Assembly: GCF_024459955.1 (NCBI RefSeq)
Contig: NZ_JANFXK010000007.1
Span: forward strand, 119,295 to 183,294
Length of the DNA stretch: 64,000 bases
Source of the DNA: Anaerovorax odorimutans
GTDB taxonomy: Bacteria; Bacillota; Clostridia; Peptostreptococcales; Anaerovoracaceae
Direction of reading: 5' to 3'
Position numbers and translations under genes: made by a program. Positions 49,617 through 59,479 of the stretch are shown piece by piece (position 1 is the first letter of the stretch; the number at the start of each line of letters is the position of its first letter). The notes beneath the pieces are model-generated. The model was not told the DNA's origin. It searched no databases and worked only from the letters and a program-made list of their open reading frames with translations.

Positions 49617-50052
49617 GCGCATATTTGAAGCGTAAGAGAAAAGATGGGACTGTCCCATTAAAAAATAAAACTTCTTAATGGGCTGCGGGTAAGCGAGAAA
49701 CCTGGCTGATCCTGCTCGTATAATACTATTCTGACCGGATTGTATCGGCGTTGCCGTAAGGTTGAATATCGTATAACAAAAGTTATCCAGATTCGCTTCT
49801 TTTAAGAAAAATATGGATAACTTTGCAACGGTCTTGGCTCTTCATTTTTTAAAATCAGGCCATTTAGCGGGAAATGGTCTAAAACAGGCTTTCCCAGGCC
49901 ACAACTTTTATCCATAAAGGCGTTTTTTCTGCTTAAAATGGATACGAAACCCCAAATATGGAGAGCTACATCCAGTCCTGAACTTCTGACCCGCATCCAA
50001 ACAAATGGCGGCATTCAGGTTTTATCAACTGATTTTTTCAAGATTTTTTCAA
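49617..50052. other. Gene-free stretch with hairpins
   Basis: CCCATTAA/TTAATGGG (49654-49682) is a hairpin just after the AraC stop, without a T-run. At about 49720-49775 lies a degenerate copy of the cruciform seen at 52669-52714, sharing the TATCGGC-gtt-GCCGTA centre. The rest is A/T-rich DNA with no supported gene. Confidence 0.5.
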
Positions 50053-50093
50053 CAAAATACCCCCGATTCCAAGGGTTGGAATTCGGGGGTTTC
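50053..50093 (-). terminator. Terminator of rplM-rpsI
   Basis: On the minus strand ACCCCCGAATTCCA pairs with TGGAATCGGGGGT (one bulge), followed by ATTTTGTT. Confidence 0.8.
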
Positions 50094-50131
50094 CACACGA
50101 ATGTGATTTGAGCAGTACATCCTCGCCGTGA

Positions 50132-50527
50132 TTATCTCTTTGAGAACTGGCTTGCTCTTCTGGCTTTTTTGAGACCGTATTTCTTTCTTTCCTTCATTCT
50201 GGAGTCTCTTGTCAAGAATCCGGCAGCTTTCAGAGGAGCTCTGTAAGCGTCTCTGTCTACTTCACAAAGGGCTCTTGAGATACCGTGTCTCAGGGCTCCG
50301 GCCTGGCCTGTGTATCCGCCGCCTGTTACTGTGGCGATTACATCAAACTTGCCTTCGCATCCTGCGATCTCAAAAGGTCTCTTAACCTCTCTTTTTACGA
50401 TTTCCATTGCCAGGTAATCGTCCAGAGGTTTTCCGTTTACTGTCACGTTTCCAGTACCAGGGATTAATCTCACTCTAGCAACTGAAGACTTTCTTCTTCC
50501 TGTTCCGTAATATTGCGTTTTTGCCAT
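50132..50527 (-). CDS. rpsI: 30S ribosomal protein S9
   Basis: 131 residues, the usual size. [11 protein letters not shown] at the start and the C-terminal [17 protein letters not shown], whose last Arg contacts tRNA in the P site, are intact. Twenty bases behind rplM, the standard order. Confidence 0.97.
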   Translation of the reverse strand: MAKTQYYGTGRRKSSVARVRLIPGTGNVTVNGKPLDDYLAMEIVKREVKRPFEIAGCEGKFDVIATVTGGGYTGQAGALRHGISRALCEVDRDAYRAPLKAAGFLTRDSRMKERKKYGLKKARRASQFSKR

Positions 50528-50546
50528 TGTTCAATTCCTCCCTTCT

Positions 50547-50975
50547 CTAAATATCCAAAACTTCTGGTTTCTGAGCCGCATGATCGTGTTCCGGTCCTGC
50601 GTAAACCTTCAGCTTTTTATACATCTGTCTGCCGAGTTTGCCGTTTGGCATCATGCCTTTGATTGCATGTCTTACAACTTCAGTCGGATGTTTTTCCATT
50701 AACTGCTCGAAAGTGACCTCCCGGAGACCGCCCGGATATCCGGTGTGTCTCTTATAGATCTTTTCTTTTCTCTTCTTGCCTGTCACTTCCACTTTGTCAG
50801 CATTGATGATGATAACGTAATCACCGCAGTCAACGTGAGGTGTGTAAGTCGGTTTGTTCTTTCCTCTTAAGATAGCTGCAACCTGTGAAGCCATTCTACC
50901 GAGGTTCTTGCCTTCTGCGTCTACAACGTACCATTTACGTTCAACTTCATGAGGCTTTGCGATAAATGAACTCAT
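50547..50975 (-). CDS. rplM: 50S ribosomal protein L13
   Basis: 142 residues. Starts M-S-S-F-I-A-K-P and has [20 protein letters not shown] and M-L-P-like [13 protein letters not shown]; all standard. Its leader (50996-51058) has a 28-base direct repeat with hairpins. Confidence 0.97.
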   Translation of the reverse strand: MSSFIAKPHEVERKWYVVDAEGKNLGRMASQVAAILRGKNKPTYTPHVDCGDYVIIINADKVEVTGKKRKEKIYKRHTGYPGGLREVTFEQLMEKHPTEVVRHAIKGMMPNGKLGRQMYKKLKVYAGPEHDHAAQKPEVLDI

Positions 50976-51430
50976 TTTTCCTCTTTCCTTTCTACCTACT
51001 GGGATTCTGATGAATCTGGTTCGGCCCTGTCTACTGGGATTCTGGCGAATCTGGTTCGACGAACTAAAACTTCTTTTTAGCCGCGCTCGCTCCGGACGGA
51101 TTTCCCATCCTGCTCACACGAAAATTGTGCCAGCGTTTGTGACACGAGGATATTTTACACTTCCTGGCCCTGAAAGTCAAAGGTTTTTGCAGCTTTTAGG
51201 CATTTTCTTTTGATTTCAGGTCAAGTTTCCGCAAATCAGCCCAAAATGGTTATCATGCTTACAACTTCCGCAGCGACAGTTGCCGGAACGTTTAATTTCT
51301 CAAAACGTGTAAAAAACGACCATATTTCGTATAAAATCCTGCCCTCTTTCAATCATGAAAAATACAGCTTTAAAGCCATAGCTATGTAGAAACCTACACC
51401 GGAAAAAGCAATAACGTGAATTATCCGACA
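50976..51430. other. Gene-free stretch with a tandem repeat in the rplM leader
   Basis: A 28-base block occurs at 50996-51023 and 51031-51058 with two changes. On the minus strand each block contains GATTC-(4)-GAATC, a small hairpin, so the rplM mRNA leader would carry two alike stem-loops just before its ribosome site. The stretch from 51060 to 51430 has no supported gene. Confidence 0.5.
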
Positions 51431-51431
51431 A

Positions 51432-51460
51432 TTGTAAAAGCTTTTTTCCAGGACTAGAAT
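51432..51460 (+). promoter_or_regulatory. Promoter of the racemase operon
   Basis: TTGTAA (51432-51437), 17 bases, TAGAAT (51455-51460), 30 bases upstream of the start codon; AAGGAGGTG is the ribosome site. Confidence 0.6.
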
Positions 51461-51489
51461 TATAGGAACAAAAAGGAGGTGAAACAGCG

Positions 51490-52599
51490 ATGAATTCAAA
51501 CAGTATCACAAATGCGCCATACCCGAGACTGGTGGTTGACCTAAAAAAACTCAGGCACAATATCGATGTCGTTTTAGACAATTGCAGTCAGGCAAATATA
51601 AGTGTCTGCGGAGCGATCAAAGGCTTCAATGGCCTTCCAAAAGCCGTTGAAGAATTTGCCGAAGCCGGTTTCAGCCAGCTGGGAACATCCCGCATGCGGA
51701 CGATAAAAGAGCTTACTATGCTTGGCATCCAGGCTAAGTATCTGCTCCTCAGAGTACCGATGCTCAGTGAAGCAGACGATGTCGTGAAATATGCGAATGT
51801 CAGCCTGAACAGCGATATCCAGGTAATCAGGGCACTGAATGATGCGGCCGCTAAAGCGGGAACGTCCCATGAGGTGATTCTTATGTCAGACCTGGGCGAT
51901 TTACGCGAGGGCTTCTGGGACCAGGAAGAGCTGCTTGATTGTGCCGAAGTTGTCGAAAAAGAGCTGGACAATATCGTTCTCAAAGGCGTGGGCACAAACC
52001 TGGGATGCTATGGCTCGATTAAGCCCACTGTCACAAAAATGAATGAACTGATATCAATCGCAGAGCTTGTGGAAAAACGAATCGGACGAAGGCTGGAAAT
52101 CATTTCGGGAGGAGCAACCAGTTCCTACGTACTTGTTCTGAACCAATCCATGCCGGAGAGAATCAACCATCTGAGAATCGGGGAAGGAATCCTGAACAAT
52201 TACGATTTGCCGGAAATATGGGGCCTTGATATAGAGAACATGTATCAGGATGTTTTTACGTTCGAGGCCGAAGTAATTGAGGTAAGGGATAAACCGTCCC
52301 ACCCGGTTGGGGAGATCTGCATCGATTCTTTCGGCAGAAAGCCCGAATACACGGACAGAGGAATTCGAAGGAGAGCGCTTCTGGCAGCCGGCAAGCTTGA
52401 CTTTGCCCTTAATGACAAAATATTTCCCCAGATGGAAGGCGCAACGGTAATTGGGTCCAGCAGCGACCACATGATTCTCGACATTGAAGACAGCAAAGAA
52501 GAAGTCAAAGTTGGAGACATAGTCACATTTCATGTAAGCTATCCCTCAATGATGTATTTGAGCAATGATAAGTATGTGAATGTAATTTATAACTTGTGA
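51490..52599 (+). CDS. PLP-dependent alanine/ornithine racemase family enzyme
   Basis: 369 residues of fold-type III PLP enzymes. Start Y-P-R-L-V-V-D-L-K-K-L-R-H-N, a candidate PLP lysine at K44 (G-A-I-K-G), then L-G-T-S-R, L-L-R-V-P-M-L-S-E-A, L-M-S-D-L-G-D-L-R-E-G and I-S-G-G-A-T-S-S-Y follow the ornithine racemase (Orr)/YhfX group. In Orr the lysine lies in a T-K-V context, so G-A-I-K is a small deviation. The enzyme probably interconverts D and L forms of an amino acid; which one cannot be read. First gene of a four-gene plus-strand operon. Confidence 0.78.
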   Translation: MNSNSITNAPYPRLVVDLKKLRHNIDVVLDNCSQANISVCGAIKGFNGLPKAVEEFAEAGFSQLGTSRMRTIKELTMLGIQAKYLLLRVPMLSEADDVVKYANVSLNSDIQVIRALNDAAAKAGTSHEVILMSDLGDLREGFWDQEELLDCAEVVEKELDNIVLKGVGTNLGCYGSIKPTVTKMNELISIAELVEKRIGRRLEIISGGATSSYVLVLNQSMPERINHLRIGEGILNNYDLPEIWGLDIENMYQDVFTFEAEVIEVRDKPSHPVGEICIDSFGRKPEYTDRGIRRRALLAAGKLDFALNDKIFPQMEGATVIGSSSDHMILDIEDSKEEVKVGDIVTFHVSYPSMMYLSNDKYVNVIYNL

Positions 52600-52664
52600 G
52601 CCACGTCGAACAAGTTTCAACTATTTTGTACCTTGCGGCGAAGCCGTTTCAATTGGTCAATATG

Positions 52665-52714
52665 TTATACGATTCTGCCAATTTGTACGGCCTTGCCGTA
52701 AGGTGCAGAATCGT
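52665..52714. repeat. Cruciform element in the racemase-NhaC gap
   Basis: ACGATTCTGC (52669-52678) is a perfect inverted partner of GCAGAATCGT (52705-52714); inside, TACGGC (52686-52691) pairs with GCCGTA (52695-52700). A degenerate copy is near 49720-49775. It could be an mRNA stabiliser, a partial terminator or a mobile hairpin repeat. Confidence 0.6.
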
Positions 52715-52763
52715 GAAAGATGCTCGACCTGGCTCACATCGTATAAGTAAAAGGAGGCAGAAA

Positions 52764-54236
52764 ATGAAACCACTTTTAATAATTGTGAAACTTTCACCAA
52801 TATTTCTTCTCTGCGGTCTGGTAATGAAAGGGTTTGATACCTTAATGGCTGCCCCAATCGCTCTGCTTTACGCGGCAGTCATATGCTGGCTTACCACAAA
52901 AAGAAAAGTAATGGATATCTTGGAGAGCGCCTTGGGCGGTGTAAAAGATGCAATGATGGTCTTTTTTATTTTTATGTTAGCCTATGCGGTAGCGACATTC
53001 TTCATGACGACAGGCGTTGGCGCCAGCGTTATTTTAGCGGCAATTAAGCTGGGCGTAAGCGGCAGAAGCATTGCTGTTGTAGCATTTCTGGTGAGCTGCG
53101 TTCTATCAATGGCAACAGGAACTTCCTGGGGAACATTTGCGGCAACCATCCCAATTTTTATGTGGCTTGGACATATTGTAGGAGGAGATCCTGTAATGAC
53201 AATGTGCGCATGTGCGGGCGGAGCTGCGTTTGGCGATAATGTAGCGCTTATTTCCGATACAACAATTATGACCTGTGCCATCCAGAAGGTTGAAGTCGTT
53301 GACCGGTTTAACAAGCAATTGGCATGGTCCCTTACAAACGTTGCCCTTGCATCTGTCCTGTTCTACATAGTCGGAATCGTAAAAGGACTGGCCACGGAAG
53401 CTGCCGAAGCTTCCAATGCAATTTCAGATATTCCCGCAAACGCATGGAGTACGCTGGAAGAAGAAAGGCCCGCGGCGGTTGAACTTCTTCATCAAGTAGA
53501 AGGTGGCAATATTCCTATTTGGATGATTATTCCCATCGTCATAATTATTGCCATGGCAGTTATGCATTTTCCTACCCTTGTTTGTCTGGCATCCGGTATT
53601 ATAAGCGCGGCAGTTATGGGAGCCTTCATCGGAACAATTACCTCTTTCACGGAATTTACGCAGATGATGTACGACTCATTCGCCGATGCGGGAAGCTGGA
53701 TCCTCATAATGGTTATGTGGGTCATTTTCTTCGGCGGAGTTATGCGGGAGATGGGCGCCTTCGAACCGTTAGCCAAGCTTTGCATGATGCTTTCAAGGAA
53801 GGTCAAGCATTTGATGTTTTGGAATGCGATTCTCTGTATTATCGGCAATATGCTTTTGTCCGATGACCAGGCGCAGATGGCAACCATGGGCCCTGTTATT
53901 AAGAACATTGTTGACGAAGGTGTTGAGGGAAGTGAAGAGGATCTGTACGATCTCAGATGCAGAAACGCTATGTACGGCGATGCCATCGGAGTCCTTGCAG
54001 GAGAGCTGATTCCCTGGCATGTATGCAACATCTATTATGTAGGGCTGACCGGCGCTGTATATCCCCTGGTTAAATTCGGAGCCTTTGATCTTATCCCTCT
54101 TAACTTCTTCGCATGGATTTCCGTGCTTTCACTGCTCGTTCTTACCCTTACAGGGTTAGACCGGTTTTTCCCGAAGTTTGGTCTTCCCAAAGAACCTGCG
54201 GTAAGGCTTAAGAAATATACAATCGAAGAAAAGTAG
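52764..54236 (+). CDS. NhaC-family Na+/H+ or amino-acid antiporter
   Basis: 490 residues with about 11 membrane segments. The family loops T-G-T-S-W-G-T-F and F-G-D-N-V-A-L-I-S-D-T-T are present. NhaC proteins exchange Na+ for H+, but relatives such as malate/lactate or arginine/lysine exchangers exist, and the setting favours an organic substrate. Start at 52764 follows AAAAGGAGG; a longer frame upstream runs through the cruciform and is rejected. Confidence 0.82.
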   Translation: MKPLLIIVKLSPIFLLCGLVMKGFDTLMAAPIALLYAAVICWLTTKRKVMDILESALGGVKDAMMVFFIFMLAYAVATFFMTTGVGASVILAAIKLGVSGRSIAVVAFLVSCVLSMATGTSWGTFAATIPIFMWLGHIVGGDPVMTMCACAGGAAFGDNVALISDTTIMTCAIQKVEVVDRFNKQLAWSLTNVALASVLFYIVGIVKGLATEAAEASNAISDIPANAWSTLEEERPAAVELLHQVEGGNIPIWMIIPIVIIIAMAVMHFPTLVCLASGIISAAVMGAFIGTITSFTEFTQMMYDSFADAGSWILIMVMWVIFFGGVMREMGAFEPLAKLCMMLSRKVKHLMFWNAILCIIGNMLLSDDQAQMATMGPVIKNIVDEGVEGSEEDLYDLRCRNAMYGDAIGVLAGELIPWHVCNIYYVGLTGAVYPLVKFGAFDLIPLNFFAWISVLSLLVLTLTGLDRFFPKFGLPKEPAVRLKKYTIEEK

Positions 54237-54251
54237 CTTAAAGGAGTTGAT

Positions 54252-55439
54252 ATGATAACGGTTCAGGATATAATGGCAGATCCCTTATTCAAAGGATTTC
54301 GGATCGTGGCAGGTCATAAGGGTCTATATAATGAGGTCCTGGGGACAGGAATCTTTGATTGGGAAGAGCCGGAAGATATGGCAAGGACCTTTTCGAGGAG
54401 AGAATTCATAATCACTACATTAAGTGAAGCCAAATACAGACCTGATGACTTGCTGCGAAGATTCAAAGCGCTTTTGGAGAAACACGCATCTGTCGTATGT
54501 ATAAAAACACTTTTTTACAAGTCAGTACCCAAAGAAATCATCCGCTTAGCAAACGAAAAAAACGTCCCCATATTTTTATTTGAAGATACCTATACGGATG
54601 ACATTATATTTGTTGTTAGAAACGCCCTTCAAGAGGATGTAACAAGAGATGTCGCGGCGGAGAAGATCGAAGACCTTCTTTTGAGCGAAGAACCATCCCG
54701 TGAAGAATCCGCGAAGGCTATGAAAAGGGCGAGCCCTTTTCTTTATGAACACTATCTTTGCATGTACGCGACGCCAAGATATCACAAAGACCAAAGGATT
54801 GGTACTCTGGTAGTCGAGCAATGTGAAAAAGCCAGAGAATATTTCCAAACACAGTGTTCAAATTTTGAAAACAGCTTTTCTGTTGCAATCAGGCTTAGAG
54901 ATTCCTTTATCATTATATTTTCTATGAAAGCAGCAGATGAGCAGTCGGTTTTTCAGTCCGCAGAAAAAATTGTCCTGGCGTTGGACATGAGAAAAAAACT
55001 ATTTATTGGTTTTAGCAATGTCCATCATAAACATAACGAGTTTAGCTTTGCGCTGAAAGAAAGCATGTACGCCAACATATCGGCTTCCGTGGACAGAGAG
55101 GCAACGCTTAAATACTGTGATCTTGGGATGGATTCGCTTCTTATTCCAATTTGCAACCACAGCTGGATCAGAACAGTTTATGAAAGGGAGGTAGATAAAC
55201 TGAACGAGTACGACAGAAAACATAATGCTAGGCTGTTTGAAACTTTGATGACCTATGCCGAAAGCGAGGGAAGCATCTCCCTGACTGCGACAAAGATGCT
55301 CCAGCACGAAAATACGATCCGGCGCAGGTTGGAGAGAATAAGAACAATCATCGGAACAGATAAACCGGAGGATGCTTATGTACATATGTATCTCTTGGCA
55401 AGGCTCTATAAAATATTACAGGTTATGATAAATCTATAA
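54252..55439 (+). CDS. PucR-family transcriptional regulator
   Basis: 395 residues. N-terminal PucR sensor (about 1-125): V-L-G-T-G-I-F-D-W-E-E-P, F-I-I-T-T-L-S. C-terminal helix-turn-helix: L-F-E-T-L-M-T-Y-A-E-S-E-G-S-I, A-T-K-M-L-Q-H-E-N-T-I-R-R-R-L-E-R-I. PucR regulators respond to purines or amino acids. Encoded 15 bases after the carrier and before the PLP enzyme, it is inside the operon and probably regulates it. Confidence 0.85.
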   Translation: MITVQDIMADPLFKGFRIVAGHKGLYNEVLGTGIFDWEEPEDMARTFSRREFIITTLSEAKYRPDDLLRRFKALLEKHASVVCIKTLFYKSVPKEIIRLANEKNVPIFLFEDTYTDDIIFVVRNALQEDVTRDVAAEKIEDLLLSEEPSREESAKAMKRASPFLYEHYLCMYATPRYHKDQRIGTLVVEQCEKAREYFQTQCSNFENSFSVAIRLRDSFIIIFSMKAADEQSVFQSAEKIVLALDMRKKLFIGFSNVHHKHNEFSFALKESMYANISASVDREATLKYCDLGMDSLLIPICNHSWIRTVYEREVDKLNEYDRKHNARLFETLMTYAESEGSISLTATKMLQHENTIRRRLERIRTIIGTDKPEDAYVHMYLLARLYKILQVMINL

Positions 55440-55449
55440 GGAGGAACGA

Positions 55450-56721
55450 ATGAAAAAAAATTTTAAATTTGACGTGGATTACATCAGACAGCAGTTTCCG
55501 GCGTTAGCAAAAACGGTAAACGGATATCAGGAAGCCTTTCTGGACGGACCCGGCGGGACACAGGTGCCGATCAGAGTGGCAAAGGCTGTATGCGACTACC
55601 TCTTTTACTACAACGCCAATGAAGAAGGCGCATTCAGAACATCCATCAGCAGTGACGAACTGGTTGTGAACTGCCGGAAGGTTTTTTCTGAGTTCTTTAA
55701 CTGCGATCCTGAAGAAGTTGCTTTTGGCGAAAACACCTCTTCCAATAATTTTAAAATGGCTTTTTGTTTTGCAAGAATGTTTGAGCCCGGAGATGAAATT
55801 TTAATTACAAACATTGATCACGAGGCAAACCGGTCGCCATGGAGGCTTTTGGAACAGCTGGGGTTTGTTGTTAAGGTCGTAGATATTGACCCTGATACAA
55901 TTACACTTGACTTTGAAGACTTTCAGTCAAAGCTTTCCCATAAGACTAAAATATTTGCAATCAACTGGGCCGCAAACTCATGCGGAACCATTACGGATGT
56001 TAAAAAATTTATTGCGGAAGCACATAAATATGGGGCAATTACAATCGTGGACTCCGTGCACTACGCACCTCACAAGATGATTGATGTTAAAGAGATCGAC
56101 ACCGATATTTTGCAGTGCTCCGCATACAAGTTCTTCGGGCCCCATCTTGGTGTTACATACTGCAAAAAGGAAATCGGCGATAAGTTGAATTCTACAAGAG
56201 TCCAGGCATATGATAACACGCAAATGCCTCTTAAGCTGGAAACCGGTACGCTGGCAATGGAGCTTGTGAACGGCGCGGCAGAAGCGGTTAAGTTTATCGC
56301 GGACGCAGGAAAGCACCATATGGAGCAGCTGGAAGACGAAGTTAAGGATTATTCGGGCCTGAGAAAAGAAATCGCAGCAGGAATGAAAGCCTTCGAATAC
56401 TACGAGGATGAGCTGGCGGATGCCCTTAGAGCAAAGCTGCAGAATATCCCAGGGCTTAAAATTTACGGCCCGGGAGAAGGGGCTCCAAGAACGCCGACCG
56501 TTTCATTCAGGATCGAAGGAGTCCATGCGCATGACATTGCTGCTGCCCTCGCTGACAAGGGACTTAATGTTTGGGATGGAGACTATTATGCGATCGCAAC
56601 CATAAGGGACGTCCTGGGCCTTGAGCCGGTCGGCGGACTGGTTCGGGTTGGATTCGCACCCTATAACCTTTTGTCAGAAGTTGACCGAGTGTACGAAGCA
56701 GTAAAAGAATTTGCGAAATAG
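55450..56721 (+). CDS. Class-V PLP enzyme, 'cysteine desulfurase-like' (no catalytic Cys)
   Basis: 423 residues, aminotransferase class V. PLP residues: H124 (I-D-H-E-A-N), D201 (V-D-S-V-H-Y-A-P-H), K227 (C-S-A-Y-K-F-F-G-P-H). Matches the TIGR01976 group annotated as cysteine desulfurases. The C-terminal loop that carries the catalytic Cys in SufS/IscS reads N-V-W-D-G-D-Y-Y-A, without Cys, so sulfur transfer is unlikely. A lyase, epimerase or aminotransferase acting on the racemase product is more plausible. Starts 10 bases after the PucR gene. Confidence 0.75.
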   Translation: MKKNFKFDVDYIRQQFPALAKTVNGYQEAFLDGPGGTQVPIRVAKAVCDYLFYYNANEEGAFRTSISSDELVVNCRKVFSEFFNCDPEEVAFGENTSSNNFKMAFCFARMFEPGDEILITNIDHEANRSPWRLLEQLGFVVKVVDIDPDTITLDFEDFQSKLSHKTKIFAINWAANSCGTITDVKKFIAEAHKYGAITIVDSVHYAPHKMIDVKEIDTDILQCSAYKFFGPHLGVTYCKKEIGDKLNSTRVQAYDNTQMPLKLETGTLAMELVNGAAEAVKFIADAGKHHMEQLEDEVKDYSGLRKEIAAGMKAFEYYEDELADALRAKLQNIPGLKIYGPGEGAPRTPTVSFRIEGVHAHDIAAALADKGLNVWDGDYYAIATIRDVLGLEPVGGLVRVGFAPYNLLSEVDRVYEAVKEFAK

Positions 56722-56758
56722 CAGGAAAGCTTCAGACAGGTAATCCCACAACTATAAG

Positions 56759-56799
56759 ATCAGCCGTCCGGCAGGAACTTCCTTCGCCGGGCGGCTGAT
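56759..56799. terminator. Inverted repeat between convergent genes
   Basis: ATCAGCCGTCCGGC pairs with GCCGGGCGGCTGAT (one mismatch). No long T-run on either side, but the position between two converging operons fits a terminator for both. Confidence 0.6.
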
Positions 56800-56825
56800 T
56801 GTCATTCAATTCTATACCCGTTAAT

Positions 56826-57296
56826 TTACTCGTTCTGCTCCAACTTTTCCAGCAATTTTTCCGCTTCGTCCAAATCTTCCTCAGCAAAGACCGTATAACC
56901 CGCCTTTCTCAGGTATTCTGCAGCCAGTCCCTGGCCTTCGATCTTGGTATCCGTAAAAGTACCGTCGTAGATAAACTTGCTGCCGCAGGACGGGCTGTCC
57001 TGTTTCATGATGGCAAAGGCAACCTGGTTTTCCTCTGCCCTCCGAAGTGCTTCCTCAGCGCCCAGGGTATATTCTCTGGTTACGTCTTCTCCGGTCTGGG
57101 CCATAACTTTGTCCCCAACCCTCTGGGAATCCGGTCTCGGAGTCGGCAGTCCGCCGAATACTTCCGGGCAGACAGGCACCAGCCGCCCTTCCTCCTTCCA
57201 CTTCACGAACCTTGGGTCCGTTTCGGTAGTATCCCCGCCATCGTAGCGGACGATCTTTCCGCCGTAAAGGCATTCGCTCACTAAAATCTTTTTCAT
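56826..57296 (-). CDS. DUF523 family protein
   Basis: 156 residues: start K-I-L-V-S-E-C-L-Y-G, then P-V-C-P-E-V-F-G-G-L and K-Q-D-S-P-S-C-G-S, the three Cys-containing signatures of DUF523. The function is unknown; the conserved cysteines suggest metal or sulfur chemistry. Start at 57296 follows AAAGGAG. Transcribed after tyrS, with a possible terminator between. Confidence 0.85.
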   Translation of the reverse strand: MKKILVSECLYGGKIVRYDGGDTTETDPRFVKWKEEGRLVPVCPEVFGGLPTPRPDSQRVGDKVMAQTGEDVTREYTLGAEEALRRAEENQVAFAIMKQDSPSCGSKFIYDGTFTDTKIEGQGLAAEYLRKAGYTVFAEEDLDEAEKLLEKLEQNE

Positions 57297-57329
57297 GTTG
57301 GACTCCTTTCCCGGTTTTGGGCCGATTAA

Positions 57330-57360
57330 ACAAAAGAAGCTGCTGCGCAACAGCGCAGCA
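57330..57360 (-). terminator. Terminator of tyrS
   Basis: TGCTGCGC (57341-57348) and GCGCAGCA (57353-57360) form a perfect stem; on the minus strand CTTCTTTTG follows. Confidence 0.6.
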
Positions 57361-57373
57361 ACCCCTAAGCATC

Positions 57374-58696
57374 CTATATTTCTACTACGTGGAACTTTTT
57401 CTTTCCCTTTTTGATGAGCAGCTTGCCATCTTCAAACATATCGGCAGTGATATTCATCTTTCTGTCCGTTACCTTTTCACCGGCAACCGTCAGGCCGCCC
57501 TGCTCGATGGTACGGAAACCCTCCGCATTGCTGGGAACCAGACCTAAAGTCTTGATCAGCGTAACAACGCCCATTCCCTCGCCCTCAAACTGAGCGCGGT
57601 CCATTTTGGTAGTCGGCATATTGTCCATAGATCCGCCGCCGCCAAAGGCCGCACGGGCGCCCTCCTGGGCCTTCTTCGCCTCTTCCTCGCCATGAACCAG
57701 CTTGGTAACCTCAAAGGCCAGGATTTCTTTTGCCTTATTCAGTTCCGCGTCTTTGAGGGAAGCCAACCGCTTCACTTCATCCATAGGCAGGAAGGTCAGC
57801 ATGCGCAGACATTTTTCAACGTCAGCGTCGGCCACATTTCTCCAGTACTGGTAGAACTCATACGGGGAAGTTTTTTCCGCATTGAGCCACAGCGCGCCTT
57901 TCTGGGTCTTGCCCATCTTCTTTCCTTCGCTGGTGGTGAGCAGGGAGAAGGTCATGCCGTAAACCTGCTTGTCACAGGCTTTTCTGGTCAGTTCGATTCC
58001 TCCCAGAACGTTGGACCACTGGTCGTTTCCGCCGAACTGCATCTTGCAGTCGAAGTCTCTGGCCATAACCATGAAGTCGTAGCTCTGCATCAGCATATAG
58101 TTGAATTCCAGGAATGAAAGACCTTTTTCCATTCTCTGTTTAAAACACTCGGCGCGCAGCATATTGTTGACGCTGAAATGCTTTCCGATCTCCCGAATGA
58201 ATTCAATATAGTTGAGGGGCAGCAGCCAGGAAGCGTTGTTGACGCAGACCGCTTTCCCCGGTTCGGGAGTTTTGTTCTCTTTTCCCGGGCTATATACGCC
58301 GTTGTTTCCGCTGTACTGCCATTCCTCATCAAAGTCGATGAATTTATCGAAAAGTTTTTTAAAGCAGTTGCAGTTATCCTGAATGGTATCCGGCGTCATC
58401 ATCTGGCGCATATCGGTCCTGCCGGACGGGTCGCCGATCATTCCCGTACCGCCACCGATGAGAACCACCGGCGTATGACCGTATTTCTGCATGTACATCA
58501 TAATGATGACCTGCATGAAATGGCCTACGTGCAGGCAGTCGGCCGTCGGGTCGAACCCGATATAAAATTTTATCTTTTCTTTTCCCAACAGCTCACGAAT
58601 AGCTTCATCATCGGTAGTCTGCTCGATAAACCCTCTTTCCTTTAATACATCATATACGTTGGTATGTTCGCTAACATTATCAGGTATAAAATTCAT
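57374..58696 (-). CDS. tyrS: Tyrosyl-tRNA synthetase
   Basis: 440 residues. Class I motifs: C-L-H-V-G-H (HIGH) and K-K-M-G-K-T (KMSKS; this form is normal for bacterial TyrRS). A C-terminal S4 RNA-binding domain spans about 375-440. Compared with most bacterial TyrRS there is an extra segment at ~125-150 ([15 protein letters not shown]). Start at 58696 follows TTGGAGG; a 26-codon longer frame is not supported. Confidence 0.95.
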   Translation of the reverse strand: MNFIPDNVSEHTNVYDVLKERGFIEQTTDDEAIRELLGKEKIKFYIGFDPTADCLHVGHFMQVIIMMYMQKYGHTPVVLIGGGTGMIGDPSGRTDMRQMMTPDTIQDNCNCFKKLFDKFIDFDEEWQYSGNNGVYSPGKENKTPEPGKAVCVNNASWLLPLNYIEFIREIGKHFSVNNMLRAECFKQRMEKGLSFLEFNYMLMQSYDFMVMARDFDCKMQFGGNDQWSNVLGGIELTRKACDKQVYGMTFSLLTTSEGKKMGKTQKGALWLNAEKTSPYEFYQYWRNVADADVEKCLRMLTFLPMDEVKRLASLKDAELNKAKEILAFEVTKLVHGEEEAKKAQEGARAAFGGGGSMDNMPTTKMDRAQFEGEGMGVVTLIKTLGLVPSNAEGFRTIEQGGLTVAGEKVTDRKMNITADMFEDGKLLIKKGKKKFHVVEI

Positions 58697-58709
58697 TATT
58701 TTCCTCCAA

Positions 58710-59339
58710 TTACTTTGTTCCGTACAGCCGGTCCCCTGCGTCCCCCAGACCTGGAACAATGTATGCGTTTTCATTTAATTTCTCATCCTTGGCAGCGATA
58801 AAGATATCTACGTCAGGATGGTCTTTCTGAAGCACCTCGATACCTTCCGGGGCAGCGATGAGGCACATGAAAATAATCCGTTTTCCGCCTCTTGCTTTGA
58901 TAAAGTCGATGGCTGCGGATGCGCTTCCGCCGGTCGCCAGCATTGGGTCTACTACAAAGATTTCTCTCTTTTCAATGTCATTGGGGAGTTTGCAGTAATA
59001 TTCAACAGGCTCGTGGGTATCGGGATCTCTGTAAAGCCCGACATGTCCGACCTTAGCATTGGGTACCAGCGCCAGCATACCGTCTACCATACCCAGCCCT
59101 GCTCTCAGAATCGGAACGATCGCAATGTCCTCACCTTTCAGCATATTAACGCTTGTATCGCAGATAGGCGTTGTGATCTTTACTTCTTCCAGCGGAAGTT
59201 TTCTCGTCGCCTCATAGCCCATCAGCATGGCAATCTCTTTCACCAGTTCGCGAAAATCCTTTACGCTGGTTTCAGCCATTCTGAGCATTGCTGTCTTGTG
59301 CTGAATTAACGGATGATCAAATACATATACATTACCCAT
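58710..59339 (-). CDS. upp: Uracil phosphoribosyltransferase
   Basis: 209 residues, standard length. Salvages uracil to UMP with PRPP. Motifs [12 protein letters not shown] and [12 protein letters not shown] are intact. Start has AGGTAA-type site; 13 bases ahead of tyrS. Confidence 0.95.
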   Translation of the reverse strand: MGNVYVFDHPLIQHKTAMLRMAETSVKDFRELVKEIAMLMGYEATRKLPLEEVKITTPICDTSVNMLKGEDIAIVPILRAGLGMVDGMLALVPNAKVGHVGLYRDPDTHEPVEYYCKLPNDIEKREIFVVDPMLATGGSASAAIDFIKARGGKRIIFMCLIAAPEGIEVLQKDHPDVDIFIAAKDEKLNENAYIVPGLGDAGDRLYGTK

Positions 59340-59479
59340 AGTTTACCTCCCTCGCAGACCTGTTAAAGTCCTCTTGTGCTTCATTTTTTAGTGTGAATTG
59401 CGTTTAGCACATTCCGGCAGGCTGCTCTTTCAGCGCGGTCTGTCGGAACCGTGCGCCTATATTAATGCGGCCATTCGCA

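Noticed and set aside
50996..51058. CRISPR-like repeat upstream of rplM.
   Set aside because: Only two units, a 7-base gap, no cas genes; better seen as a leader duplication.
55450..56721. Straight call as cysteine desulfurase.
   Set aside because: The active-site Cys loop is missing; named by fold only.
57374..58696. K-M-G-K-T as a defective KMSKS motif in TyrRS.
   Set aside because: Bacterial TyrRS commonly has K-F-G-K-T or K-M-G-K-T, so it is normal.
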